64,000 nt of DNA from Nioella sp965215655 (GTDB taxonomy: Bacteria; Pseudomonadota; Alphaproteobacteria; Rhodobacterales; Rhodobacteraceae), in contig NZ_OZ244111.1 of assembly GCF_965215655.1 (NCBI RefSeq), positions 3,906,001 to 3,970,000 on the forward strand. Direction: 5' to 3'. Below, piece by piece: positions 52,480 to 61,637 of the stretch. The position numbers and the translations under genes were made by a program. Numbering within the stretch: position 1 is the stretch's first letter; each line of letters opens with the position of its first letter. The notes beneath the pieces are model-generated. The model was not told the origin of the DNA and made no database searches. It was given only the letters and a program-made list of their open reading frames with translations.

Positions 52480-53688
52480 GCTGCGGGCAGCGGTCGTCAC
52501 CCCGAACCAGATCAGGGCTGAGGCCAGCAGGAACCACATTGTGATTCCCAGCATCTGCTCGGGGAAGGTGATGCCCCGATCAATCAACACCCCCGAAATT
52601 GCAGGCCCGATGGCAGAGCCAAGGACCATCGCAGCCGTGGCGATGGACTTGATCCCGCCGATATGGCGCGTGCCGTAGAACTCCGCCCAGAAGGCGGAGG
52701 GAAGCGTCGAATTCGCCCCCGTTGTCATGGCCATCAGGGCAAAGGCCAGCGCCGCGCCCCATAGGGACTCTGCGCTTGCCATCACCACGAAGCTGATCGC
52801 AATGGGGATCTGGTAGAACGGCATCAGCCGTTTGGTGCCAAACCTGTCGATCGCCCACCCCGCCAACAGCATGAACAGCGTCGATACGACCGTATAGACC
52901 GGGAACAGCGCGACAAAGCCCACATGGCTCCAACCCTTGACCTCTGCCAGATGTACCTGCTGGAAAAACAGCGCGGTGACGAAGGCCGATGGCCCCAGGA
53001 TCGAGGGCAGCACGAGCCAGAACAGTGGATGACGCAGCATCTCCTTTCGGGTCCAGTGCCGCCTGTCCATTCCAAGCGCCGTGTCGCTTTCAGCAAGCGA
53101 CTGCGGGGTACGTTCCTGGCGCAGCAGCCTTTGCATCACCGGCAACATCAGCAGGATGAACAGGGCTGCTACCATCCACAGATAGTGCCAGTCGATCAGG
53201 GTCATGGCGGCCACGAACATAACCGGCAAGATCGCCTCGCCCACGGCATAGCCCGAGGCCGCGATGGCCAGCGCCTTGCCCCGCGTTGCCACGAACCAGC
53301 GGGCCATGGCGACCATCGCGATGTGGCTTGTCATGCCCTGCCCGGTAAAGCGCAGAAGGAAGATGGACAGGGGCAGAAGCGCGGCATAGGGATTGAACGC
53401 CATGAACAGGCACGCGAAGGCCAGACCGGCGAAAACAATGGCCCCCAGCACCCTGACCCGCAGCCGGTCGGTCAGAACCCCGGACCAGACCATGACGACG
53501 GCCGATGCCGTGGTGCCGAGCGAGTAGATCAACCCCCAATCCCCGTCAGACAGGGAAAAGGTGGACATGATCTCGCCTGCGAAGATCGAGATGAAGAAGG
53601 TCTGCCCGAAACTGGAGGTGAAACTCAGCAAGGCCCCGGCCAGCAGAAACGCTGCATTGTCCCTTAGGAAGGACAGCGCGGCGGTCAT
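52462..53688 (-). CDS. Major facilitator superfamily transporter
   Basis: 408 residues, about 12 membrane helices, first near 12-32. Loop 2-3 reads GVLTDRLRVRVLG, close to the MFS motif GxLaDrxGrr. A central loop of about 30 residues separates the halves (RQERTPQSLAESDTALGMDRR). No substrate can be assigned. Overlaps the upstream hydrolase gene by 4 bases, so the two may act together. Confidence 0.88.
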   Translation of the reverse strand: MTAALSFLRDNAAFLLAGALLSFTSSFGQTFFISIFAGEIMSTFSLSDGDWGLIYSLGTTASAVVMVWSGVLTDRLRVRVLGAIVFAGLAFACLFMAFNPYAALLPLSIFLLRFTGQGMTSHIAMVAMARWFVATRGKALAIAASGYAVGEAILPVMFVAAMTLIDWHYLWMVAALFILLMLPVMQRLLRQERTPQSLAESDTALGMDRRHWTRKEMLRHPLFWLVLPSILGPSAFVTALFFQQVHLAEVKGWSHVGFVALFPVYTVVSTLFMLLAGWAIDRFGTKRLMPFYQIPIAISFVVMASAESLWGAALAFALMAMTTGANSTLPSAFWAEFYGTRHIGGIKSIATAAMVLGSAIGPAISGVLIDRGITFPEQMLGITMWFLLASALIWFGVTTAARSLARPA

Positions 53689-54782
53689 TGTCCCACCGGC
53701 GACAACAGGATTTGCGTGGCGTTCCTGACCGTCAGAACCGTCCCGGAGACCAGATCAATCGGGATATCCCCGCTTCCTGTTCCAATATCCGGCAGGCCCT
53801 GAAACATCTGGATCAGCGAAGGCGACGTGACCAGAGTCGAATGATTGGTCCAGTCCCCGACACCGGATCGGAAGGCAGAGATATCGACCAGCAGAATGTT
53901 GAACTCGGCCACATCCTCTGCCGTGCCCAGATTGCCAAGCCGGTTCTGACGCCCGGTGATGCCTGCCGACAGGCGCAAGGCGCGGTCATTGGCCGAGGTA
54001 AAGACGACGAAGGGCTGCGGCAGCGGGTTCACGGCACGCGCCTGGCTCTGGAACACTTCTATGTCGATATCTGGTGAGATCAGCACAATGCCGGACAAGG
54101 ACTGCAAGACGGCGTCATCGCCTGAAATGCGGATCTGACGCAGGGTTTCCATGGTGATATGGCCACCAAGTGAATGCCCCACCAAAAGGATACGCCGCGC
54201 CCCTGCAGCGTGCAGGTCGCGCAGGAACTGTTCCAGAGCATCCCGTGAAAACGCCGCACTTTCCCGGTCGAACACGTAGCCGAAAGGGTTGCCCGCGCTT
54301 GGCCAGGCGAAATGCGCGGTCAGGCCGGGCGCGTCATAGTCATGGGCCATCTGCGCGATGCGGAAGAGGCCCGAGGCGAAATTGTTGTTGTAGCCGTGGA
54401 CGAACACCACAACCTCCCGATCTTCGGGCGGCAGTGCGGTTAGCGCCGTGCGAATATCGGCACGAAAAGCCGTGGGGCTGGAATAGCTGCCAGCATCCGT
54501 CACAACGAAATCGGTTGTCGGGTCAGGCACTTGGCCCCGTGGCCAAGTTACCTCGCCCAAGTCACGATTCGGCGGAATAGAGACATCAAACCGCGCATAT
54601 TCCACCCCGCTTTCCCGACCCGCCGTGAAGCTCTGGTCCTCGAAGGCTCTGTTGGTGGCCACGAACACGGTTCGCATCCCGGCATCCGGAACGGTGCGGG
54701 CGACCATGGCGATGTTCGGCGGTGTTCCGCAGGCGGCTGTCAGAAACAGAAGCGCGGCCAGAAGGAAACGAGTCACGGGCAA
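53685..54782 (-). CDS. Lipoprotein-like alpha/beta hydrolase (DUF900 type)
   Basis: 365 residues. The N-terminus (MPVTRFLLAALLFLTAAC) looks like a lipoprotein signal, with Cys18 as lipidation site; position -3 is Thr, so the lipobox is imperfect. The hydrolase core has VVFVHGYNNN for the oxyanion region and nucleophile Ser in VGHSLGGH. Esterase or lipase-like; substrate unknown. Coupled to the MFS gene by a 4-base overlap, which could mean a secreted hydrolase and the importer of its product. Confidence 0.82.
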   Translation of the reverse strand: MPVTRFLLAALLFLTAACGTPPNIAMVARTVPDAGMRTVFVATNRAFEDQSFTAGRESGVEYARFDVSIPPNRDLGEVTWPRGQVPDPTTDFVVTDAGSYSSPTAFRADIRTALTALPPEDREVVVFVHGYNNNFASGLFRIAQMAHDYDAPGLTAHFAWPSAGNPFGYVFDRESAAFSRDALEQFLRDLHAAGARRILLVGHSLGGHITMETLRQIRISGDDAVLQSLSGIVLISPDIDIEVFQSQARAVNPLPQPFVVFTSANDRALRLSAGITGRQNRLGNLGTAEDVAEFNILLVDISAFRSGVGDWTNHSTLVTSPSLIQMFQGLPDIGTGSGDIPIDLVSGTVLTVRNATQILLSPVGQ

Positions 54783-54812
54783 AGAACCGGAATAACAGGG
54801 CGTTTGCCCGCC

Positions 54813-56129
54813 CTATAGCACGTAGCGCCCCAGATCGGCAGAGCGCATCAGCTCGCCCAGATTCTTTTCCACGAATGCGGCATCGACGACAACGGCATCG
54901 CCCGCCCGGTCGGGGGCCGTAAAGCTCAGCTCTTCAAAGACGCGTTCCATCACGGTGTAAAGCCGACGCGCGCCGATATTTTCCACGCTGGTGTTCACCT
55001 CGGCGGCAATCGCAGCCAACGCCTTTATCCCGTCTTCGGTAAACGTAACGGTCACCTCTTCAGTGGCCATCAGCGCGGTGTATTGCCGGGTCAGGGCGTT
55101 GTCCGTTTCCGTCAGGATGCGCACGAAATCCTCTTCGGTCAGCGCCCGCAGCTCCACCCGGATCGGCAGACGCCCCTGAAGCTCGGGCAGCAGATCAGAG
55201 GGTTTGGCGATATGGAAGGCACCCGAGGCGATGAACAGGATATGGTCGGTCTTGACCGGCCCGTGCTTGGTGCTGACGGTCGTGCCCTCGATCAACGGCA
55301 ACAGGTCGCGCTGCACGCCTTCGCGGCTGACATCAGCCCCCCGCGCATCGGACCGGGCGGACACCTTGTCGATCTCGTCGATGAAGACGATGCCGTTCTG
55401 TTCCACCGCGCGCACCGCCTCGCGCGTCACGGTTTCCTGATCCAGCAGCTTGTCGGCCTCTTCATCAATCAACACATCATAGCTGGAGGCAACGGTCATC
55501 CGCCGCTTCACGGTGCGTCCGCCAAAGGCCTTGCCGAAGATGTCGCCCAGATTCATGCCGCCGCCCATGGCACCCATTCCGGGTTGGCCGGGGATTTCGA
55601 ACATGCCGCCCATGGGGTTGGATGTATCGGCAATCTCCAGCTCGATCACTTTGTCGTCCAGCTCACCCGATCGCAGTTTCTTGCGGAACATCTCCCGCGT
55701 CTGTTCGCGGGCATCAGTTCCGGCCAGGGCTTCGATCACCCGCTCTTCGGCGGCGTTATGGGCATTGGCCTTGACCTCTTCACGCATATGTTCGCGCACC
55801 ATGATCTGCGCCGCATCCACCAGATCGCGGATAATCTGTTCCACATCGCGGCCGACATAGCCGACTTCAGTGAACTTGGTCGCCTCGACCTTGATAAAGG
55901 GCGCGCGGGCAAGCTTGGCCAGGCGGCGGCTGATCTCGGTCTTGCCGACGCCGGTGGGGCCGATCATCAGGATGTTCTTGGGATAGACCTCGTCCCGCAG
56001 GTCATCGCCCAACTGCTTGCGCCGCCACCTGTTGCGCAGGGCCACGGCGACAGCGCGTTTGGCATCCTTTTGGCCGATGATGAAGCGGTCCAGCTCGGAC
56101 ACGATTTCGCGGGGGGTCAGGTCGGTCAC
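54813..56129 (-). CDS. hslU: ATP-dependent protease ATPase subunit HslU
   Basis: 438 residues. Walker A GPTGVGKT at 57-64, pore motif GYVGRD, Walker B GIVFIDEIDK and a C-terminal end (YVL) that docks into HslV. Unfolds substrates for the HslV chamber. The gene overlaps the preceding membrane-protein gene by 4 bases, so hslV, the membrane gene and hslU form a single operon. Confidence 0.97.
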   Translation of the reverse strand: MTDLTPREIVSELDRFIIGQKDAKRAVAVALRNRWRRKQLGDDLRDEVYPKNILMIGPTGVGKTEISRRLAKLARAPFIKVEATKFTEVGYVGRDVEQIIRDLVDAAQIMVREHMREEVKANAHNAAEERVIEALAGTDAREQTREMFRKKLRSGELDDKVIELEIADTSNPMGGMFEIPGQPGMGAMGGGMNLGDIFGKAFGGRTVKRRMTVASSYDVLIDEEADKLLDQETVTREAVRAVEQNGIVFIDEIDKVSARSDARGADVSREGVQRDLLPLIEGTTVSTKHGPVKTDHILFIASGAFHIAKPSDLLPELQGRLPIRVELRALTEEDFVRILTETDNALTRQYTALMATEEVTVTFTEDGIKALAAIAAEVNTSVENIGARRLYTVMERVFEELSFTAPDRAGDAVVVDAAFVEKNLGELMRSADLGRYVL

Positions 56130-57211
56130 GTTATTGGCTCCTCAGGGGTCAGAATGTCCCAGGGGGGAAGGCGGGTTTTGCCGGGGAAGCCCGGCAGGGT
56201 GTTCATGATGGCGCGGCGGATGTTTTCCCATTGCGCGCCGAGGACGATCAGCACGAGGCCAAGCATGAAGATGGACAGGAAGGCCGCGCCTTCCATTACC
56301 GTGAAGGCCAGCGCCACGATATAGCCGACACCGGATACCAGAAAGGACCGGCGGTCGATGGCGATGGCAAAGATCGCCATGGCCAGAACGAACACCAGCA
56401 CCATCAGCTGCGCAGTGACGGTTCCAATATCAAAGAGCGTCAGGGATACCGTGTTGACGATGGCGGGGGCGGCAATGACGTGCAGCCAAAAGCCGCTGGA
56501 CGACCGGCGCGTCACGCGATGCGGGTCGCTCATGTCAAAGCGCAGGGCGACGGCAAGCCCGACAAGGCCAAGCACGATGGTCAGGACGGCGAAGGGGCCC
56601 TCGGCTGACAGAAGAAACAGGTCGCGCGGATCTTCGGGCAGGGTGCCACCGATCGCGATGATGCCAAAGCAGGTGGCAAAGACGCCAAGCGCAATCAGCG
56701 CCATGGCAAAGGGTACACGAAACACAGCGTAATAGGCGCACAGCAGCACAGTCGACAGACCGGCGCCAAGTGTCAGGGTCATCGGCAGGTCCCCCCGCAA
56801 CATCCAGCTGAGGCCCATGCCGAACTGCGCCGTCGAGATGCCAAAGAAGATCGCCAGCGCGATGGAGGGCGCAACCATCCGGCGCTTGAGGGTGAAATAG
56901 CGGGCCAGCAGAATGACGGCACCAGCAGCCAAAGCCGCATAGACCATCGTGGCGATGTAGCCGATGGATGTGATCTCGAACAGGCTGAGCCCGGTCAGCC
57001 CGAGCCAGCCTGCGAAAAAGATGCTCAGACCCACGACGATGAAAATCTCGTTGAAGCCCTTGAACAGCTCGAACGGTTCATCAAGCCCGGTCATATGTTC
57101 CCGCACACCGCGCCGAGCGTCGGAGAGCGCCACAAGGGACGCGGCCTGGGCCTCGGAAATCATTCCCGCGCCAACGGCGGCGCGAATATCGTCGCGGTTG
57201 ACGCCGGTCAT
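56126..57211 (-). CDS. Polytopic membrane protein embedded in hslVU operon
   Basis: 361 residues, no function recognised. A soluble N-terminal part of about 50 residues (MTGVNRDDIRAAVGAGMISE, helical) precedes about ten hydrophobic segments, starting near 53-75 and ending near 315-335, then a short polar tail. No catalytic motif, charge pattern or transporter signature is seen. The start overlaps the hslV stop by 4 bases and its stop overlaps the hslU start by 4 bases, so it is made in step with the protease. The N-terminal helix pair resembles DUF-type sensors loosely. It could be a membrane partner or unrelated cargo. Confidence 0.85.
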   Translation of the reverse strand: MTGVNRDDIRAAVGAGMISEAQAASLVALSDARRGVREHMTGLDEPFELFKGFNEIFIVVGLSIFFAGWLGLTGLSLFEITSIGYIATMVYAALAAGAVILLARYFTLKRRMVAPSIALAIFFGISTAQFGMGLSWMLRGDLPMTLTLGAGLSTVLLCAYYAVFRVPFAMALIALGVFATCFGIIAIGGTLPEDPRDLFLLSAEGPFAVLTIVLGLVGLAVALRFDMSDPHRVTRRSSSGFWLHVIAAPAIVNTVSLTLFDIGTVTAQLMVLVFVLAMAIFAIAIDRRSFLVSGVGYIVALAFTVMEGAAFLSIFMLGLVLIVLGAQWENIRRAIMNTLPGFPGKTRLPPWDILTPEEPIT

Positions 57212-57765
57212 GCGCCGATCCGTTCCACCGTCAGGTTGCCGTTGGTGTAGACGCAGATATCGGCGGCAATCGCCATGGCACGGCGGGCGATATCTTCGGC
57301 CCCCATGTCGCTGTCGATCATAGCGCGGGCGGCGGCAAGCGCATAGTTCCCGCCCGATCCGATCGCTGCAATCCCGTGCTCGGGTTCCAGCACATCGCCC
57401 GCGCCAGTGATGACAAACAGGTCGCGCCCGTCGGTGACGATCAGCATCGCCTCCAGCTTTTGCAGGTACTTGTCGGTCCGCCAGTCCTTGGCCAGTTCGA
57501 CGCTGGCGCGGGCCAGTTGGCCGGGGGTTGCCTCCAGCTTGGCTTCCAAGCGTTCCAGCAAGGTAAAGGCGTCGGCGGTGGACCCGGCGAATCCGGCCAC
57601 AACCTCGTGCCCGCCGGGCTTCAGGCGGCGGACCTTGCGGGCGCTGCCCTTGATCACGGTCTGGCCAAGGCTGACCTGTCCGTCACCAGCTACGACAACC
57701 TCGTCGCCTTTGCGAATGCCGATAATGGTTGTGCCGTGCCAGCCGGGAAAGTCGGAATTGCTCAT
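57208..57765 (-). CDS. hslV: ATP-dependent protease peptidase subunit HslV
   Basis: 185 residues. The proteasome-like fold begins at Thr12 in GTTIIGIRKGDEVVVAGDG, so 11 residues form a short propeptide that should be removed to free the catalytic N-terminal Thr. ATG 57765 is chosen because an AAGGAG site lies 6 bases upstream; longer frames have no ribosome site. First gene of the operon. Confidence 0.96.
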   Translation of the reverse strand: MSNSDFPGWHGTTIIGIRKGDEVVVAGDGQVSLGQTVIKGSARKVRRLKPGGHEVVAGFAGSTADAFTLLERLEAKLEATPGQLARASVELAKDWRTDKYLQKLEAMLIVTDGRDLFVITGAGDVLEPEHGIAAIGSGGNYALAAARAMIDSDMGAEDIARRAMAIAADICVYTNGNLTVERIGA

Positions 57766-57784
57766 GTCATCTCCTTGCTTCATT

Positions 57785-57816
57785 CGTATATGACCCCCCC
57801 GGCGGGTGGCGACAAG
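57785..57816 (-). promoter_or_regulatory. Possible RpoH-like promoter of hslV operon
   Basis: On the minus strand CTTG (57816-57813), about 20 bases of G-rich spacer, then CATATACG (57792-57785). The -10 differs from the CYTATNT consensus at one core position and the spacer is 2 bases long, so this is weaker than the dnaK promoter. hslVU is heat-shock controlled in other bacteria. Confidence 0.35.
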
Positions 57817-57938
57817 ACCTCGCACCCACTGGTCATTCCGTTCAGGTTCGCTAATTGTTTGACCGTGACAATTCGTTCGGCACCATTCCGGTCAGACAAT
57901 CGCTATAGTGCCGCCAGCCAAGATAGAGGAGCTATTCT

Positions 57939-58418
57939 ATGATCCGCAAATTGACACTCGCCGCCGCGCTTCTTTCCGCGCCCATGGCTTTTGCCGACAG
58001 CCACGGAATGGAGCTGACCGGTGACGCAGAGGCCGGTGAAAACCTGTTCAACCGGAACTGCGTGGCCTGCCACGTTGTCCGCGATGAAGACGACAACGTT
58101 CTGGCTGGCCGTAACGGGCGCACCGGCCCCAACCTGTACCGGATCGCAGGTCGTGCATCCGGGTCGATCGAAGGCTTCCGCTATTCTTCTCTGGCAGAGG
58201 CGGCTCACGATGCGGGCCTGGTCTGGGATGAAGACAATTTCGCGGCCTATGTGCCGAACGCCACCGACTTCTTGAGCGAATTCACCGGCGAACGCGGACG
58301 GTCCACCATGACGCCGCAGCGCGTCAGCGAGGATGAAGCGCGCGACATCTATGCCTTCATCGCCAGCTTTGGCGTAACCGAGGCCATGGATGAAGAAATG
58401 GAAGAAGAGTCCAACTAA
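57939..58418 (+). CDS. Class I periplasmic cytochrome c
   Basis: 159 residues. Signal peptide about 1-19 (ends MAFA), heme motif CVACH at 41-45 and probable axial Met124 in RSTMTPQR. An insertion around DEDDNVLAGRNGRTGP follows the heme motif, and the C-terminus is strongly acidic (MDEEMEEESN). Similar to cytochrome c2/c552-type carriers of roseobacters; electron partners unknown. A TATAGT -10-like hexamer sits at 57904. Ends before the terminator at 58442-58469. Confidence 0.9.
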   Translation: MIRKLTLAAALLSAPMAFADSHGMELTGDAEAGENLFNRNCVACHVVRDEDDNVLAGRNGRTGPNLYRIAGRASGSIEGFRYSSLAEAAHDAGLVWDEDNFAAYVPNATDFLSEFTGERGRSTMTPQRVSEDEARDIYAFIASFGVTEAMDEEMEEESN

Positions 58419-58441
58419 GCCTGACAACAGTCAGAATGAAG

Positions 58442-58469
58442 AAGGGCGGCCCAACAGGCCGCCCTTTTT
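58442..58469 (+). terminator. Intrinsic terminator after cytochrome c gene
   Basis: 10-bp stem AAGGGCGGCC with GGCCGCCCTT, loop CAACA, followed by TTTTT at 58465-58469. It faces cytochrome c transcription; on the other strand it lies just after infB and could also slow that transcript. Confidence 0.9.
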
Positions 58470-58488
58470 CTGTTCTGACTCAACGGCG

Positions 58489-60987
58489 TCAGTCCAGCGA
58501 CCGCTCGACTTCCTCGCGTTCGAAGATCTCGATGACGTCGCCCTTGCGCACATCGTCGTAGTTTTCAAATGCCATACCGCATTCCTGGCCGGACTGGACT
58601 TCTTTGACCTCGTCCTTGAAGCGCTTGAGCGTCTTCAGCGTGCCTTCGTGGATCACCACGTTGTCACGCAGCAGGCGCACACCGGCGGACCGTCGGGCAA
58701 CACCCTCGGTCACCAGACAGCCAGCGACATTGCCGACACCGGACACGCGGAACGTGTCCTTGATCTCGGCATAACCGATGAAGTTCTCGCGCACTTCGGC
58801 AGAGAGCAGGCCAGAGGCCGCTTTCTTCACGTCGTCCACAAGGTCGTAGATCACCGAGTAATAGCGGATTTCCACACCCTTCTGGTTCGCGGCGTTGCGT
58901 GCAGGCGCGTTGGCCCGGACGTTGAAGCCAATAACCGGTGCACCCGATGCTTCGGCAAGGCCGATGTCGGATTCGGTGATGGCGCCGACGCCCGAGTGCA
59001 GGATGCGCACGCGCACCTCTTCGTTGCCCACCTTTTCCAGCGCCTGAGCGATGGCTTCGGCAGAGCCCTGCACATCGGCCTTCACCAGAACCGGCAGTTC
59101 GGCGACGTTCTGATCAGCCTTGGCCTTGGCCATCAGCTGATCGAGCGTGGTCGCAGCACCGGCAGCGGCACGGCGGTCCTTGGCGGCCTGTTCGCGGTAA
59201 TCCGCGATTTCACGGGCCTGCGCCTCGGTATCGACCACGTTCAGAACATCACCCGCCTCGGGCGTGCCATTGAGGCCAAGAACCTCGACCGGAACCGACG
59301 GCCCGGCCTCTTTCACACGATCACCCTTGTCGTTGATCAGCGCACGGACTTTACCCCACTGCTCACCCACAACGAAGATATCGCCCTGTTTGAGCGTGCC
59401 GTTCTGAACCAGCACGGTAGCCACGGGGCCGCGACCCACATCGAGCTGTGCTTCGATGACAGCACCAGAGGCAGCCCGATCAGGGTTGGCCTTCAGCTCG
59501 AGGATTTCCGCTTGCAGCGCGATGGCATCAAGCAGTTCATCAAGCCCCTGGCCGGTATGGGCGGACACTTCCACGTCCTGAACCTCGCCCGACATCTGTT
59601 CCACGACAACCTCGTGTTGCAGCAGGTCGGTACGCACCTTCATCGGGTCGGCAGCCGGTTTGTCGATCTTGTTGATCGCCACGATCATCGGAACCCCGGC
59701 GGCCTTGGCGTGATTGATCGCCTCGACCGTCTGCGGCATGACCGCATCGTCAGCGGCCACAACCAGAACCACGATATCCGTCACCTGCGCACCACGGGCC
59801 CGCATCGAGGTAAACGCGGCGTGGCCGGGTGTATCGAGGAAGGTCAGCAGCTGGCCGCCGTCGGTCGTCACCTGGTAGGCGCCGATATGCTGGGTGATCC
59901 CACCCGCTTCACCGGCAACCACCTTGGCGTTGCGGATCGCATCCAGAAGCGAGGTCTTGCCGTGGTCCACGTGGCCCATGATGGTGATGACCGGGGCACG
60001 GGGCTTCAGGTCGTCCGGATTGTCCTCGACCGTGTCGATCACGTCTTCGACGTCGGAATCGGATACGCGCACCATGCGGTGGCCGAACTCCTCGACGATC
60101 AGTTCCGCGGTGTCCTGGTCGATCGACTGGTTCTGGGTGACCATCATGCCCATCTTCATGAGCTCTTTCACAACATCGGCCACACGTTCGGCCATGCGGT
60201 TCGCCAGTTCCGAGACAACGATGGCCTCTGGCACCTGAACGTCACGAACGATCTTTTCGCGTTCCTGGTGACCGCCCATGGCTTTCTGCCGCGCGCGTTC
60301 CTGCTTGCGCTTCATGGCGGCCATGGAGCGTTGACGCCCGCCTTCGCCACCGGTCAGCGCTTGGTTCACGGTCAGCTTGCCCGACCGGCGACCATCGCGT
60401 TCGCCACCTTTTCCGCGCCCGCCTTTATCGTCGCGGTCCTTGTTGTCCCGCTTGGCCGGGGTCGGCGCGCCGGTCTTGGTCGGCACGGGCCGCGCGGTGC
60501 GGTCTTCCTTAGCGCTGGCGGGTGCATCCGCAGCCGGCGAAGCAGCGGGTGCAGCACGTTCAGCGGCGCGGCGTTCCTCTTCCTCGCGCTTGCGGCGCTC
60601 GTCTTCTTCGGCCTTGGCTTTCAGCGCTTCCTCGCGTTCGCGTTCTTCGCGTTCCTTGGCCTCAATCTCCGCACGGCGGCGTTCGCGTTCTTCCTCGCGC
60701 TCGCGCTCTTCACGTTCGCGGCGTTCGGCTTCTTCGGACTCGCGGGCCTTGGCGGCCTGCAAGGCTTTCAGCCGGCGCTCCATCTCGGCGTCGGAAACAC
60801 CAGAAGGCCGACGCGGCGCATCGGACTGCCCGGACGAGGATGAGCCCGGCTTGGGCACCACAACGCGTTTGCGCTTGGTTTCCACCACCACACTCTTTGT
60901 CCGCCCACGCGAAAAGCTCTGGTTCACGCGGCCCGAGCGGGCGCCGCCAGAAAGTCCGAGGGGTTTTTTACCGTCTTGATCGCTCAT
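58489..60987 (-). CDS. infB: Translation initiation factor IF-2
   Basis: 832 residues. The first third is a low-complexity charged region (Arg/Glu repeats such as RREREERE, about 85-150, then Ala/Pro and Gly/Arg stretches), followed by the conserved IF2-N helices. The G domain starts at about 335 (GHVDHGKT), with DTPGHAAF and NKIDKP, then domains II-IV. Delivers initiator tRNA. Start overlaps the ylxR stop by 4 bases; last gene of the rimP-nusA-ylxR-infB operon. Confidence 0.97.
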   Translation of the reverse strand: MSDQDGKKPLGLSGGARSGRVNQSFSRGRTKSVVVETKRKRVVVPKPGSSSSGQSDAPRRPSGVSDAEMERRLKALQAAKARESEEAERREREEREREEERERRRAEIEAKEREEREREEALKAKAEEDERRKREEEERRAAERAAPAASPAADAPASAKEDRTARPVPTKTGAPTPAKRDNKDRDDKGGRGKGGERDGRRSGKLTVNQALTGGEGGRQRSMAAMKRKQERARQKAMGGHQEREKIVRDVQVPEAIVVSELANRMAERVADVVKELMKMGMMVTQNQSIDQDTAELIVEEFGHRMVRVSDSDVEDVIDTVEDNPDDLKPRAPVITIMGHVDHGKTSLLDAIRNAKVVAGEAGGITQHIGAYQVTTDGGQLLTFLDTPGHAAFTSMRARGAQVTDIVVLVVAADDAVMPQTVEAINHAKAAGVPMIVAINKIDKPAADPMKVRTDLLQHEVVVEQMSGEVQDVEVSAHTGQGLDELLDAIALQAEILELKANPDRAASGAVIEAQLDVGRGPVATVLVQNGTLKQGDIFVVGEQWGKVRALINDKGDRVKEAGPSVPVEVLGLNGTPEAGDVLNVVDTEAQAREIADYREQAAKDRRAAAGAATTLDQLMAKAKADQNVAELPVLVKADVQGSAEAIAQALEKVGNEEVRVRILHSGVGAITESDIGLAEASGAPVIGFNVRANAPARNAANQKGVEIRYYSVIYDLVDDVKKAASGLLSAEVRENFIGYAEIKDTFRVSGVGNVAGCLVTEGVARRSAGVRLLRDNVVIHEGTLKTLKRFKDEVKEVQSGQECGMAFENYDDVRKGDVIEIFEREEVERSLD

Positions 60988-61613
60988 ACGTCTTTCGTAT
61001 CCTTCCCGGCGATATGTTCGCCGTATGTGCCGCGCAGGCCTCGCAGCTTCGAGGCCTCCTCTACTACACGTCGTTCGAGTCCGCCAGCCGCAAGCGCGCC
61101 ATGTATCACATGTTGGCGCCCGAATGCCAAACCCAATTCATCTGCCGTCAAACAGCCGAAAAATCGGCCCCCTTCCGGCGTCCAGAGTTTCGATTTTCCC
61201 CGCTCCGAGCCGTCAGAGGCCTGGAACAGAACCCGGGCATGGCCATCCGCCAGCCAGCCTTTTACTTTTTCAAACCCGGCTACGGCCTTGCCGGATTTTC
61301 GCGCCAGAGAGATTAGCTCGATCACACGGCGCGCCAGCAGGGTTTCGACCTGTTCCGCCAGATCGGCAGGAACACTGACCTTCTGCTTGGCCCCACGGCT
61401 GAAGAGGTTCTTCTTCACCGCAAGTGCCAGCGCCTCGGGATCGGCCGAAACCCAGATGCCCCGACCGGGCAACCGTTCCGCGATATCCGGGAAGATCACC
61501 TCCCCCGGACCCACGACAAAGCGGATCAACCCGGCCTTGGGCTGGGTTTCTCCGGTGGCGATGCAGCGCCGTTCGGCCTCATCGCGCGATTTGGTTCGAC
61601 CGCCCCGTGTCAT
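60984..61613 (-). CDS. YlxR-type RNA-binding protein with L7Ae-like domain
   Basis: 209 residues. The N-terminal YlxR (DUF448) domain (about 12-85) has RRCIATGETQPKAGLIRFV, close to the usual R.C...G...P...L.R pattern. The C-terminal half (about 92-190) resembles ribosomal L7Ae/L30e (ISLARKSGKAVAGFEKVK). This two-domain form replaces the single YlxR of other bacteria and is common in alphaproteobacteria. Likely binds RNA in transcription-translation coupling. Lies between nusA (24-base gap) and infB (4-base overlap). Confidence 0.9.
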   Translation of the reverse strand: MTRGGRTKSRDEAERRCIATGETQPKAGLIRFVVGPGEVIFPDIAERLPGRGIWVSADPEALALAVKKNLFSRGAKQKVSVPADLAEQVETLLARRVIELISLARKSGKAVAGFEKVKGWLADGHARVLFQASDGSERGKSKLWTPEGGRFFGCLTADELGLAFGRQHVIHGALAAGGLERRVVEEASKLRGLRGTYGEHIAGKDTKDV

Positions 61614-61637
61614 GGGCTGCGCTCCCGAGACCTGAGA

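Noticed and set aside
58390..60843. 817-codon plus-strand frame opposite infB
   Set aside because: Mirror of the infB codons, His/Leu/Val-rich low-complexity product; infB is unambiguous.
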